DNA from: Phorcus lineatus
Lineage: Eukaryota > Mollusca > Gastropoda > Trochida > Trochidae
Direction: 5' to 3'
Assembly (NCBI GenBank): GCA_921293015.1
Contig: OV121095.1
Span: 36,057,484-36,121,483, forward strand
DNA length: 64,000 nt
Position numbers and translations under genes: made by a program. Shown here one piece after another: positions 16,461 to 28,043 of the stretch. The notes beneath the pieces are model-generated. The model did not search any database and was not told the origin of the DNA. It worked only from the letters and a program-made list of their open reading frames with translations. How positions within the stretch are numbered: the first letter of the stretch is position 1; each line of letters begins with the position of its first letter.

Positions 16461-17312
16461 TCACATGTGAGCACTGTTATAATCACCCAGGTTTGTATTA
16501 ATCTCGTTTGTCTCTGACATCACAGTTGACGGTTGGGGAACAGAACAGCTCAGACTTCTGTCATACTTGACAGCATAGGCACTGATGACACCAACATTGT
16601 GAAGTCTATTAATGATATACATCCCCAGCAGTAGCAGTGTTACCTGAATCACAGCAATCACAGGCCCCGTCACCCGTAAAACCATCAGCATTGATGTCAT
16701 TCTTGCCGTAAGGACATCAGAACATGACCTCTTGAAGACAGATGTGTGTGTTCCATTATAGTATGTGCATTGAGGGGAATCTTGGCAAAGGCAACTTTCA
16801 GGAGGTGTTGAATTTGGCCTGAGCAGTGTCCATTCGGTATAATTGCTCATACCGCAACATTTGAAATCAGCTTGGGTTTTCGAAACACAGTTACTGGCGC
16901 GTTTTGAAGAATAATATTTTGTAAATATCACAGTCATGTCATTAGGCAAGGTACTGGCTAAGGTGGTTTGTTGCACATGGGAAACAATGGCAGAAATACA
17001 CTCTAGAGTCATTACAATCATTAATGCACTGAAAAATATTCTTAGGAATTGACTGTTTCCTGTTATCAAAGTTCGATACAACCCGACTGCGGAAACACAT
17101 GTTGTTATGGTTGCAGCAGACAGAAGAATATAGGTTCCAGCAAAATATTGACTGATAAAATTGCAGGGAGAAATTCTCTGTGTGGCTAGCCACGAAGTTA
17201 AGGCAATTGTTGCTAGTCCTTGAAACATAAAGAGACAAAATACAACAGTAACAAAATGTTTGATTGCTTTCATTCGCATGAAGGTGTTTTCAATGCGTGG
17301 AATCTTCATCAT
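16461..17312 (-). CDS. Tetraspanin, single-exon, 283 aa
   Basis: Four-pass membrane scaffold protein of the tetraspanin family. Hydrophobic segments lie at about residues 21-43, 57-79, 90-111 and 208-233. The large outer loop (about 112-207) has the family signature CCG at 152-154, further cysteines including PESC at 171-174, and N-glycosylation sites near 157, 167 and 186. Cys-50 and Cys-72 are possible palmitoylation or small-loop sites. The C-terminal tail of about 45 residues is polar. ATG at 17312 was chosen because an in-frame TAG lies near 17365, with an AG just before the open stretch; an untranslated 5' exon upstream is therefore possible. Animal tetraspanin genes usually have several introns, so the uninterrupted frame could mean a retrocopy or lineage-specific intron loss. 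The exact subfamily is not recognised. Confidence 0.9.
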   Translation of the reverse strand: MMKIPRIENTFMRMKAIKHFVTVVFCLFMFQGLATIALTSWLATQRISPCNFISQYFAGTYILLSAATITTCVSAVGLYRTLITGNSQFLRIFFSALMIVMTLECISAIVSHVQQTTLASTLPNDMTVIFTKYYSSKRASNCVSKTQADFKCCGMSNYTEWTLLRPNSTPPESCLCQDSPQCTYYNGTHTSVFKRSCSDVLTARMTSMLMVLRVTGPVIAVIQVTLLLLGMYIINRLHNVGVISAYAVKYDRSLSCSVPQPSTVMSETNEINTNLGDYNSAHM

Positions 17313-18359
17313 TCTTTCCTCTATACTTTCAGCAGATGGCCGGTTCAGAGAGTTTTTAGTCTAATTTTCACAGACAATTCTCTTTTGGAACCTTGTTCAA
17401 TCATTTTGATTTAATAGGGGTAGTATGTCGTACTATTGTTTTCAAAATTGGCAGGAAAATTGACATGGTGCTGCTCTTTGGTATAATTTTTCACTGTGCG
17501 TTGACTTGATCCATTTTCTGGGGACAAAAGATAACAATATAATTCATTGAATTTTTTAAAATTTAATAGTAATGTTTTCTCTATAGGGTAGGCCAACATT
17601 CAAGCATATTATACAAACATACCTCAGTGAATCTGTTTTTTAATTATTATACTATGTACAATTCTTAAAAAAGAATTAGAAAAGGTAGATTTATCTCTCT
17701 TCTGTGAACTGATTTACAAATAAAATATTGTTTTCAAGCTTAAGAATTTGAAATATTTAAGGTTTAATTCTTCAACTTGATTAAAACCAATCTAATTTAA
17801 AGAAAATCATTTTACTGTAAAAAATACTAAAAAATAACATTGTAGGCTTGTTTAAATGTAAATGATAATATTGTTGTATTTTGTAAACATTTATTTTAAC
17901 ATGGTTTGCTTTTGTAAAACTTTTGATTTGATTTTGAAACATCTATAACAACATAAATGTTTTGAAATTTAACAATGTCTTACAATTTTTCATATTATTT
18001 CTTGCACAATAAGCATTATGTCTAAGGAAATACCATATGTTAATCCTGTACACAATCAAACTTTCCGGATAGTCTACAAAGTACTTATGGACTAAATTAA
18101 GAGTGCAATTTGTAGCTTGTAGTTGAAGCTTACAAACTGTTTCTTTTCCAAGATTTCAAAATAACTTCCCTTTCTGTTACCGCCATTCGATTTATATTTA
18201 TGTGTCTAGGGCCAATATTATATATGAAATCGATATATGTTAAGTTAAGTTTACATATATATCAGACAAGATTTCGTACATAAATATTTTTCATCAAAAT
18301 AAGATGAAACGATTTAATGCTTATCGTTACCAAAAGGAGATCAATTACCTTTGTTTATT
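17313..18359. other. Tetraspanin upstream flank, no gene seen
   Basis: AT-rich sequence with no convincing frame. It lies between the tetraspanin start and the GC-richer patch at 18360-18480. Confidence 0.5.
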
Positions 18360-18480
18360 GTTACCTCCCGTCTCTCTCCAGCCGAGACGAAGCCTCCTAC
18401 CTTAGCTCCTCGCCCCTCGCCATGTTGTTTACGTTGACAGTTCAAGGGAAGTAACTCCTTAACAACATTGACAGCAGAGC
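18360..18480 (-). promoter_or_regulatory. GC-richer patch with YY1-like motif, possible promoter or 5' exon
   Basis: A local GC-rich island in AT-rich DNA. On the minus strand it reads AACATGGCGAGGGG, close to the YY1 consensus AANATGGCGGC, and is followed by a possible donor AAGGTAGG. It lies about 1.05 kb upstream of the tetraspanin start on the same strand and could be its transcription start or untranslated first exon. The motif-level resemblance to the LCMT1/POLD3 promoter is the only support. Confidence 0.35.
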
Positions 18481-18711
18481 ATATATTTCGTAATACATGA
18501 TCGATACATTTTGTAATCCTTGCTTATAACAAAACAACATTTTGAAATAACTTTGTGATATTAGGAAATTCGTAATCATAACATGTCGTCTCATAGGTAC
18601 CTATAACGACACGAAGTCATTCCTCTAGATGTGATAAATCAAAACTAACACGTTTTTTAGAAACTTATTTTAAATTCAGATTTTCTCCAATACACTTTAG
18701 TTTTTAGCAAA

Positions 18712-19015
18712 TGTATTATCTTCAGAGGGTCAAACATCTGATTACTCAACCCGATCATCCGTACTAAGAGAAGAAATGATCAAATCTCAAACAAATTCTA
18801 CTGGCGGCCATTTTAGTGTGAACACCTTTTAATGATTTGCGTGAGGGAAATGGAACTGCATAGCTTAACTGAACATGGTACGTTTGTTTTAGAACCGTTT
18901 TTTCATAAATAAACACAACAAAAACAACATTGTCTTACAATTTGTAACATGTATTTTTTTAAGTGATATCACGAACTTTATCTACTTAAAAAACGTGCAA
19001 CTACCCCTTTAAACC
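18712..19015. repeat. Diverged dispersed repeat related to the 12771 element
   Basis: It shares 'agcaaatgtattatcttcagagggtcaaac' wording with the elements at 11334 and 12771. It ends in 'gtgcaactacccctttaaa', which resembles their inverted terminus. Confidence 0.4.
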
Positions 19016-19754
19016 AAAAACTCACCAAACAACGAAAGATCTAAACTTTGACAATGTGAGATCCAAAAACAAACTTAGGATATTTAGAATTAAAATCATA
19101 AGCCATAATCAAAATTCATATTTAGTATATGTATAATTTTAAACAGTCTTCTTGGTTTTCAAATAAAATTTCATAAATAAATTTCATGCTTAAACACATT
19201 CATGTACATGAAATGCTCTGTATCACTAATGGGTTTCTTTGAAACACTAATCTGATAGCTAGTTTTAAAATGTCAATCATTTAGGTTTGGTTTTAGATTA
19301 TTGATATTCGCAGGTATTACAACTTCATTGTTGTATGACGATATATCTACACCAAAACTTCGCAATATGTTATTTCAAGAGAAAATTACTTGAAAAGGAG
19401 CGCTGTCCAGTACCAATTTCACAACATTATAAAGATAAACTTTATGTATGGATAGAATATTCACAAATCAACAAAATATTTATGCTAAGACTAATCAACT
19501 ATGCCTTTTATTGTCGAAGCCAGGTTTTTCACCCTCGATACGCCGACGAAGGGCTTCACTTTTCATTCTTGTTTTACATTACCGAGTGTACGCTCTCATT
19601 TATCTAGTTGTAAAGTCAAAATCAACCAAATGTTATCCTCAGTGCCATGTTTTAACTGGGTTATGTTACGTTCATGTACAGATATCATCCTTGTATAAAC
19701 GTGAATGTCCCCTTGAATTTCGTTTCCATAAAAATACCCCGATAGGACTGTCTT

Positions 19755-20161
19755 TTTAAAGAGGCACTCCGTGATTTTCATAACATATTATTTACCTTTG
19801 ACGCGAACCTAAATGTCATATGTGGAGATATAAAATCAAAACATCTTAACTTTTCATGTCCAAAAGACATGCACAGAGGTGGATATATCACGTCCAATAT
19901 ACATGGATACTAGTTATATAACCTAACAAACACTATCAACCCCTACCTAAGATAAGTCTCCAAAATTACGTTTGACTATTTGGCCCGTGCCACTGTCCGG
20001 TTTTCGATCATAATTTAAACGTTCTACCTTCATATTGTTATTGAAGAAAAACCCAATAAGCTTTAAAATGTGTCTTTTTGGTCGATACTTCGCGATCAAA
20101 TGACACCATTGATTAAGTTTGGCATATATGACTCCAACAACTCATGGAGTGGCTTTTTAAA
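19755..20161. mobile_element. Non-autonomous TIR element, family 'TTAAAG-CACTCCGTGA'
   Basis: The left end 'taaagaggcactccgtga' and right end 'tcatggagtggctttttaa' are imperfect inverted repeats. The interior ('aattacgtttgactatttgg', 'gtccggttttcgatcat', 'aagtttggcatatatgactcc') recurs at 31174-31646, 48770-48976, 54926-55325 and 60113-60300. The overlapping ORFs are chance frames. Confidence 0.65.
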
Positions 20162-22084
20162 AGGTCGTTATAGAAAGGCAGACACAGACATATATCAAAC
20201 TGACACATAGCATTGAAAAACGTTCAGCAATGTGTAGACTGAAATTCATACCAATCGATCTATATTTCCATATGACATTGAATATTATCCATCAAATTAT
20301 GTTTGGCTTCTCATATAGTGGCAAAACAGCACTTGCATGTACTGTAGATGATCTATATGTATTTATATCGACATGCATATTCATAAAAAAGAACAACATA
20401 TATATATATATATATATGACACAATCTTGTTAAAACATAACTACTGCCTTGTCCATGGTCGGAAGCCAAACGTTAAAGTCACATAAACATGTATGATATC
20501 TACATAACCAATCAAAGACCATAATCCTATATCACATAGGTCTTTTATAAGTTTTAAAAAGTGAAATATATGGTTAATCATCTGATTTTTACATCACAAA
20601 TAATGTTTATAAATTCCATATCATCAGTATACTGAGCCAATAAGGCCACCATTGAAAATATAATCATCATAGACATGTCAGTACTGTTATATGTTTTACA
20701 TCACAATCCATGGTTATATCACACATCTATATCACCAGTATACTGACACTATTACAATTGGAAAGGTAATTATCATGAATAGTCAATGCTGTTATGTGCT
20801 GTAACACCACTGGTAACGTTTGGTATATATAAATACAATAACATGTCCGTTAAATAAGTTCAGGACATTCATTCGTACACACTTCACAAAAACGTATATT
20901 GAAAATGGTTAGTTCCGTTTCCATGAGATATTAGTTTACATTTTTCAAAAGTAATAATCAAGAAGATAATGTACAGATCTCTTTATTCTTAAAAACTGGT
21001 TATAAACGGACATACATTTAATGAAGGGGTTCAAAAGAGTCTGACCCATCGGCATCCCTGTCCGCCATTTTTTTTTTTAGCAAAATGACATGAAAAAAGA
21101 GATTTACTGTTAATAATGTTCAAAATACTATAACAAAACTAATTTATGATAAGATTTATCAACAATGCCTTGTAATGTCGAAGCAAGGCCTTTCACACTC
21201 AAAACGATGATAAATGGCTCAACTTCCCATTCTTGTTTTATTATAAAATTTAAAAAATAAAAAATTCTAAATCAACGACCCCCCCCCCCCAGGTTTCATC
21301 AACCTGGTTATAATCATGTACCAGTAACATACATGTATAAACTGGAATGTCCCCTTGAATTTCGTTTCCTCAATTTATACCCTAAAAAAGGACATGTTTT
21401 TATCCCCTTCCACAAAAGGGATAACTGCAATCTTTCGTGTCATTGGATATTAGGCCTATCTTCCACTTAGCAGATAGCCTCCAGATAGCCTACCAAACAA
21501 TTCGTATATTTGTTTATTCTAGACATTAAATCATAAAGCTTTTGAATGCCACTCGGGGTTAGATAGCACTGCTAGGGTGTTACATGTTCATCTTGTTATT
21601 ATATTTTAGTTGAATCTATTTCTCTTATGGCACATCTCGTTAACTCGTGGTAAGATTGTATTCAGCTCATGGTCACCATTTACTTTAACCGCTTTATTTC
21701 CCCAACAAGACGTACCAAAGTTCCTTTACTTGGCTTGCGTCCAAGAAAATCAAAATACAATTAAATGAATTATACTTACTGTTTAATCCTTGTTCTTTTA
21801 AGAAACATCAACTGCCATCTCTTACATAATTTGTATTGTCTCTCGCTCTCTGGCACTAGTTTTGCGGGTCTCTTTCAAGTGTTGGCCTTTTAAATGAAAC
21901 CAACTCATGTGCTTGTTGTTTGTAATAAAATCGTAATTCATTCTTATCCTATTGTTAAGTTATTGGCAATTTCTATCTTACTCATCCTAATATATCGATA
22001 AGTAATTGGTCAAAAGCATTAAAGTTGACGGCTTGCAATGAGTAACATAAATAACAGCAACATGAAGAACCTAACTCTTCTTCT
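20162..22084. other. Intergenic stretch, no gene seen
   Basis: It contains a short (TA)n tract at about 20399-20417 and a C-rich run near 21278. Bases 21160-21370 partly repeat wording seen at 19500-19735 ('cttgaatttcgtttcc'), indicating a second old copy of that sequence. Confidence 0.5.
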
Positions 22085-22342
22085 TACCGTATTTCCTCGA
22101 ATAGACGCCGGGCCTCGAATTGAGGCCGGGTGATAAGTTCAATTTCAAATAAACCTTTATCCAGTTAGTATTTGTTGATATTGAAGTTTAAGTGAATTTG
22201 CCATAATAACTCCTTTTTGAGGTTTTGACCTGGACGAAATTTCTTACTACAAATGAATAGCCACCGGTCTCGAATAGCCGCCGGGGATAAAGGGGGTCTG
22301 AACAAAATAGACGCCGGGGTCGTCTCTTCAAGAAATACGGTA
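22085..22342. mobile_element. Mariner-type MITE with TA ends, 258 bp
   Basis: It begins TACCGTATTTC and ends GAAATACGGTA, an inverted pair with TA at both outer edges as in Tc1/mariner insertions. The interior has repeated 'aatagacgccggg'-type blocks. No transposase is present. Confidence 0.65.
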
Positions 22343-22861
22343 TATTTTCATGCAATTTCATAATATATTGCAAACTACCGTGATATACTACCAGTTCTGT
22401 ACACGTGATACGGTAGTTAACCAGGTAAAGGTCGTTTACTAAACGTATGGTGAACAATAAGCGTAGTCATGTTGTACATAAAAGCACATATTACTATTAT
22501 TTGTCGTGTAAATGTAGTCATTTATTGCAAATAAATTAGATTATAGAACAAAAATATTAATTTTTGTGTGAAATTATTTTATAACAGTCATCAAGTTATT
22601 ATCAGTTCCTCTGTACTCCCGGTAGATCATTGATACTATTCCATGATGTTATGTTGAATTGCTCAGTATTTGCACTGTGATGGCGCAGTGTACCATGCTC
22701 TTGTCCTGTGGTCAGGATGGTGTACCGGGTTAGAACAAACCAAAGCATTGGTCATGCCAATATCCTCCACCTCACACGTTAAATATATTAGTGACGATTT
22801 GCAGGTGCTTGTTGTACGATCCCTCCCAGCTTTTGCCATGGAATATGTATCACAAACTTGG

Positions 22862-24100
22862 AAAACATTAACGTTGAGTCTTATCTGAAAAATAGATCAC
22901 AAACCGTGGTCATTAATCAGGTTGAATCTAAACACTATTCACTATCGTGTGGAGTTCCTCAAGGATCCGTCCTTGGCCCTGTGCTGTTTGTGCTTTATAC
23001 TACTAGTCTTGGTAGAGTGATAGAGAATAATAACATTCAACACCAATGTTATGCTGATGACAGTCAACTGATTGACAGCTTCAAGCCAGAAAATGTCCAA
23101 ATAGCTTTGCGACGAACAACTGATTGCACATCTGATATCAAGTCCTGGATGTCTTTGAATAAACTGAAGCTAAATGATGAGAAAACAGAGGCTTTGTTAA
23201 TAGGCACTAAGCGTAATTTGCGTAACATTCCGTTTAGCTCTGTTGAAGTCGGAAGTGCTGAAATTCCTTTCGCTGACCGAGCTAAAAACCTTGGCGTCAT
23301 CATTGATTCAGAACTAACAATGGAACCACAAATAGATAAACTTTGTAAAACTTGTTATTGCCATCTCCGTTGCATCGGTCAAATACGTCATCTTATTACA
23401 AGAGATGCTGCAAAAATACTAGTACAAATGCTTGTTCATTCTAGACTTGATTATAGTAACAGTTTGCTGATAGGAATCAGTAAACGTCAACTATACAAAC
23501 TTCAGAAAGTTCAGAACACTGCAGCAAGAATAGTGACTAGAACTTCTAAATCATGTCACATAACACCTGTACTTAAGGATCTGCACTGGCTTCCAATTGA
23601 AGCAAGAATCAAGTTTAAAGTCCTCTGCATGGCATACAAATGTCGAAATAATTCTGCACCACTATACCTTTCAAAGATGTTAAATGACTACATCCCTGCA
23701 AAAACTCTTCGTTCACAGAATTTGAACTTTCTCAAGATACCAAGCTCTAATCATACCAGTTATGGACAGAAATCATTCAGTTATGCTGCTCCCCGACTTT
23801 GGAATCAACTTCCTCATGTCCTCAAGATATCGCCTTCATTGACTGTTTTTAAATCAAAACTCAAAACTTATCTTTTTTCAAGCTATTATTCCTAGATTTT
23901 TCCCACTGACGGAATTATCTGACTTTGTGTACTATATTTATTCATATGTTATAACTCATACTTTTCTCTTTGATTTTATTCATGCCAATACTTCACATCA
24001 TTACCCTTTATTCTAACATGTATATGCGCTTTGAGCATGCACCTTGTGTATGGATATAGCGCTTTATAAATACTCATTATTATTATTATTATTATTATAT
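22862..24100 (+). mobile_element. 5'-truncated non-LTR retrotransposon (LINE) with reverse-transcriptase C-terminal half
   Basis: The open frame ends at 23895 and gives about 344 residues. It has the RT motif GVPQGSVLGPVLF (residues 32-44), the catalytic YADD (65-68), a thumb region and the C-terminal part usual in CR1/L2-like LINEs. The endonuclease domain and the first RT motifs are missing, so the copy is dead on arrival. The 3' end reads 'gcgctttataaatac' followed by (ATT)n, a microsatellite tail as in CR1/L2-type elements. The intact frame suggests a fairly young insertion. The exact clade needs a tree. Confidence 0.88.
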
Positions 24101-24329
24101 ATAGTAAATGATCAATGTCGATGTTTACTAAGTTTGTTGCCTTTCTTTTAATTCAATTTTTTATCGTGCACAGTTGTGGTCTGTATATTTGTATGATAAA
24201 GCATGGCGCACATACAAACGGACGGAAATTGGATCTTTTAAAATTGGTTACAATCAGTTGTTAGTGGTTTTTTAATGTTACTGGATCATGCAAGTAGAAA
24301 ACTTCTCTAAAACAGAAACATTTGCCGAT

Positions 24330-24400
24330 TTTCTGGCAGGATTGGAACCCAGACCTTCTGAGCTGATGTGGAATATGCTTACCATTGCCTATCATGTTTT
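24330..24400 (-). repeat. tRNA-derived SINE head remnant
   Basis: On the minus strand it reads 'caatggtaagcatattccac' and then 'ggtctgggttccaatcctgcc', a tRNA-like order with a B-box-like element. No full SINE body follows. Confidence 0.4.
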
Positions 24401-25537
24401 TCAAGATAAATACTTTATCAATCCATTGCTATGAGGAATATAAATCGTTTTCTTTACTTTTGTAAAGGAAGAAAGGTGGCTCTAATAAACAAATAACAAA
24501 GAGTTACAAAAGATGCATAAAACTTTATTCAAACCTTTTCATAAAAAAGCAAGCAGGAAACAGACATTATGTTCAAAATATTTTGTATCTATTGGCAATT
24601 TAGCTAATACATATATGACTTCAGTACTTAATACATGTCTTTAGGAAATCAACATTTAATCATACACAGACATAAAATACCAACATAAGAGTGAATAGGT
24701 ACTTTTATCTATTTGCCCTCTTCTAAATACAAAATTATTGAGTGGGGAAATAATAGGACTTTCTGGAGTTTTCTTGTAAATTATATGTATATCACAACAT
24801 TTCATAATCATATTTATGTATTAGAGTTTTGTTGGTTTCATTCAATGGCAAAGTGCTTACTGTATGTTAGAAAACTTTTATTTTTTTGCTTTTAATAAAC
24901 ATGAACTTCAGCAAACACATGACATCAGTCAAACTAGTTATCATATCAAGAAATTAATCTGCATTACATGTTGTGCTTAAATTTCTCTTAGAGTATGGAA
25001 ATCATAAATAGAATTTGTTTGAAACCTATATTGGATAGGTATGAAACAATTTATACAGACGTTTTTTTAAGTAAATGTTTATTCATTTACCAATACATAT
25101 ATCTGTAGTTGCACGATTCTAATATCACTAACAACTGATGTTCACTTCTAATATATTTTACGAATGCTTCAATCTTTACCCAGCTTATCGTGGGAACTAT
25201 TTCTTAGATTTTCAATTTAACTAGAAACATTAGAAGTTCAACCATGACATCTTTTTATTCAAAATATCAACAAAATCCACAATAGGAGAAGAAGATGACA
25301 GATGCGTAAAACAGTCTGAATAATATTGAGTGTCTCTGAAGAATAAGTTTCAAAATGTTAAGTGTCTCTACTGGAATGCAAACTTGTTAGGTTGGTTCCT
25401 CTACAGACATTCGGACAACAAAGTGGCACGTGTTCTCATACTGGTAGTAGCAGGCATAACCAAGTGAAAAGCTGGAAGTACCAGGAAAAACCTAGTAAGC
25501 CACCAAATCAAATAAAAGCTTTAATGTTAAACACTGT
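24401..25537. other. Intergenic stretch, no gene seen
   Basis: AT-rich DNA with only short chance frames and no recognised repeat. Confidence 0.5.
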
Positions 25538-26166
25538 TTAAAAGCTCTAGTGCACGCCAATTTTCGTAAACACAACGAATGCACAGATAGTGCATATCTC
25601 TCGATATTACTCACTTTCTTCACTCAGGTAATCTACCTTGTAAGTTATTTAACAAATATTTACGTATTCAGGTAGTAAAGTGGATTTTTAAAGGCCGGAA
25701 GTATTTACTGTTACGTTACATTAAATCCACATGAACTACGATATCAGAAATATTAAAGATTTTGCTTGTAACCAAAAAAGCGGAAACGGCAGTCGCTTTG
25801 GTGAATCTAACAGCAATGCTAATACTGTGTTATTAAGTCGGTTTATTTACAGCATTGCTTTCATAGAACACATTTCATGATTTGTCCTCAGTTCAGAGTT
25901 TAGGTAAATTCAATAGCTGCACACAGTAATATTTCAGCCGTTTCCAAGTGTCAATAATTTATCCGTTTTGTGCACAGCTAACCATAGATTTTTACATGTC
26001 CAAGCCGACAGCGGCTGTCTCATTTTTTTCATTGTTGATTGCAGGTCAATTGTAAAGAATGTTTAGTATTTCATTGCATCGATAGAAAGTTTAAGTGAAT
26101 GCATAAGTCCTCGTAAACCTTAAAATAACCAATTCAAACCGTAAAAGCGTGCACTAGTGCCTTTAA
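25538..26166. mobile_element. TIR element, about 629 bp
   Basis: The left end 'ttaaaagctctagtgcacgc' and right end 'gcgtgcactagtgcctttaa' form an inverted repeat of about 20 bp with few mismatches. The interior has no transposase frame. Confidence 0.6.
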
Positions 26167-28043
26167 TGTATCTGGAACAATTTGTCTACACATAAAGAAT
26201 GTCATACAGACATAAATGGTGTGCGGGAGTTTGCTGGCCCTTTCTTTCCTGAAAGCTTTTGTTGGGGGCCTTGTGATTTTCTCAGAGTAAACTCCAAAAA
26301 TGGATGGAGTTTGTATCCTGTTAGAGGCGAAGTTTTTAAGTTTTTATTTCACAGTCAGTTAATCACACCAATTGAAAGCAACTCTCCAGAGACATTAGCT
26401 AATTTTTGTAATCAAAACATGCAAAGAAACTTAACAAGATTAAGTAATAGTTCTGTAACAATGCAACACATTTTAATCTTTAACAATCAATAAACAATTT
26501 TGTTTTGTTTCTCATGTCATAAATACTCTTTATTATATATATATATAATAAGTGTATAAAATATGAGAAAAATTAATTTTAGTGGTTAACTGGTAGCACT
26601 TTTGGTTGGTATACAGAACGAAAACAGATATCCTTCTTCCTAAGAGCAATCGTAACTTAAGGAATACGAGGTAAGGGTAAACTTAAAACAAAATTATACA
26701 AAGTCGACATGCAATAATGTAGGAATTTCACCAAAATTAGACTTACTGCTTTATATCTATCTGGTAAATAGAAAAAAATGAATTCTAAATAAAGCAAGCA
26801 TGAATCTTTGGTTTTAAATAATACCTGATAAAAAAAATACAAAAAAACAATATTAGTGAAGAATAACATAATGGTCATGTCATTATATAACATTGATACA
26901 CATTTTAAATGTAACAAGTTTACATGATATGTGCCACATGATTAAAAGACTTTTAGATTCAGAGATTAGGCATTCTTTGAATATCTATGATAAGCATCTC
27001 AATTGTTCAACTACCGTTGTTTATATCTTTGAGAGGAGTTTTTTTCTCATTTATCATTGTAGTAGACAGGTATACATTACATCTTCATCATTACTGATTC
27101 ATACAAGATATAATAGACTAAGAAATTAGTTCACATTTAATTATAAAATACTTTCCTAAATGGAAATGTCAAATCTCAGAATGTAAGCATGAGACAGACA
27201 CCCAATCAAACGAGTGATCATAAATTTGTTGAACAATTTGAATGTATTATATTGATACCAAATACTCAGTTATCATACAAACCTCTCCTTCACATTAAAA
27301 TTTCATGTTCAAACCTCTTCACCTGAATCAAATTAGGCTTACTTCAAAATTTCCTGCTCAGACGGCCTTGTGGGACCTTTCACCTTCCATAAATTCACAC
27401 AAAATACCCAAAAAAGGGTCAAATTCTGCTGCTGTCTTTCTAGCCTCGTTGCTGATTGGTTGGATTGTAAAGGTCACCTTACATGACCCATATGGCAAGT
27501 ACTTGGATTAGATATACAGTTAGGCAAGACTGATAGGTTCTCAATGCTTTCAATAAGATAAGGCCTGCTTCTTTCTTTGATATGTATCCGAAAGTGACTT
27601 AGCAACAAGTAGAGATTTGACCTGGAAGTCTGAGATAAAAATAATTAATGATAATTAGAGTTTTATGCCTTATATGGAGTGCCAGGACGGCTCATTGGCG
27701 GTATCATGTGTTCTGCAGCAATTGTACTTTCAAGGAATCTTCATGTGACACAGTGTTAATACAAGTTTATAGCTATATAAGTATACACAATACCTATTTA
27801 AGTCAACTCTGTATAAAAACTGCATTTACAAACATTAGGTTGCTTTCAGGTCAGACTTTAGAAATGATAATCACCACTAAATGAACAATAACAGTGCAGG
27901 AATATCATCATTTGTAACGGGAGTGCATCATTACTTGTTAAGCATTACTCAGTTCTTCAGTCCAGTCATGGCAAGGATACATCAACAGTCTCTTGATATG
28001 CTTCTTGATAAGAGTTATCTCCCCTGGGACCAAGGGGAAACAG
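26167..28043. other. LCMT1 downstream flank, possible long 3' UTR, no separate gene seen
   Basis: Only chance ORFs. A minus-strand AATAAA (TTTATT on +) lies at about 26528 beside a short (TA)n tract and could end LCMT1, but this would require a 1.5-kb UTR. Confidence 0.35.

Noticed and set aside
18395..18425. Minus-strand mini-exon starting ATGGCGAGG
   Set aside because: The ATG is more likely part of a YY1-like motif. No following exon could be joined in frame with confidence.
19335..19781. Overlapping ORFs of 60-103 codons on both strands
   Set aside because: No domain, no splice support, and they overlap a repeat seen again near 21160-21370.
22670..22861. Coding sequence upstream of the LINE fragment
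   Set aside because: No similarity to RT or endonuclease segments. The RT homology starts at about 22862, so this is flanking DNA.
26182..26493. 103-codon plus-strand frame
   Set aside because: Cys/Trp in its first half looked interesting, but there is no recognisable domain, promoter or splice partner.
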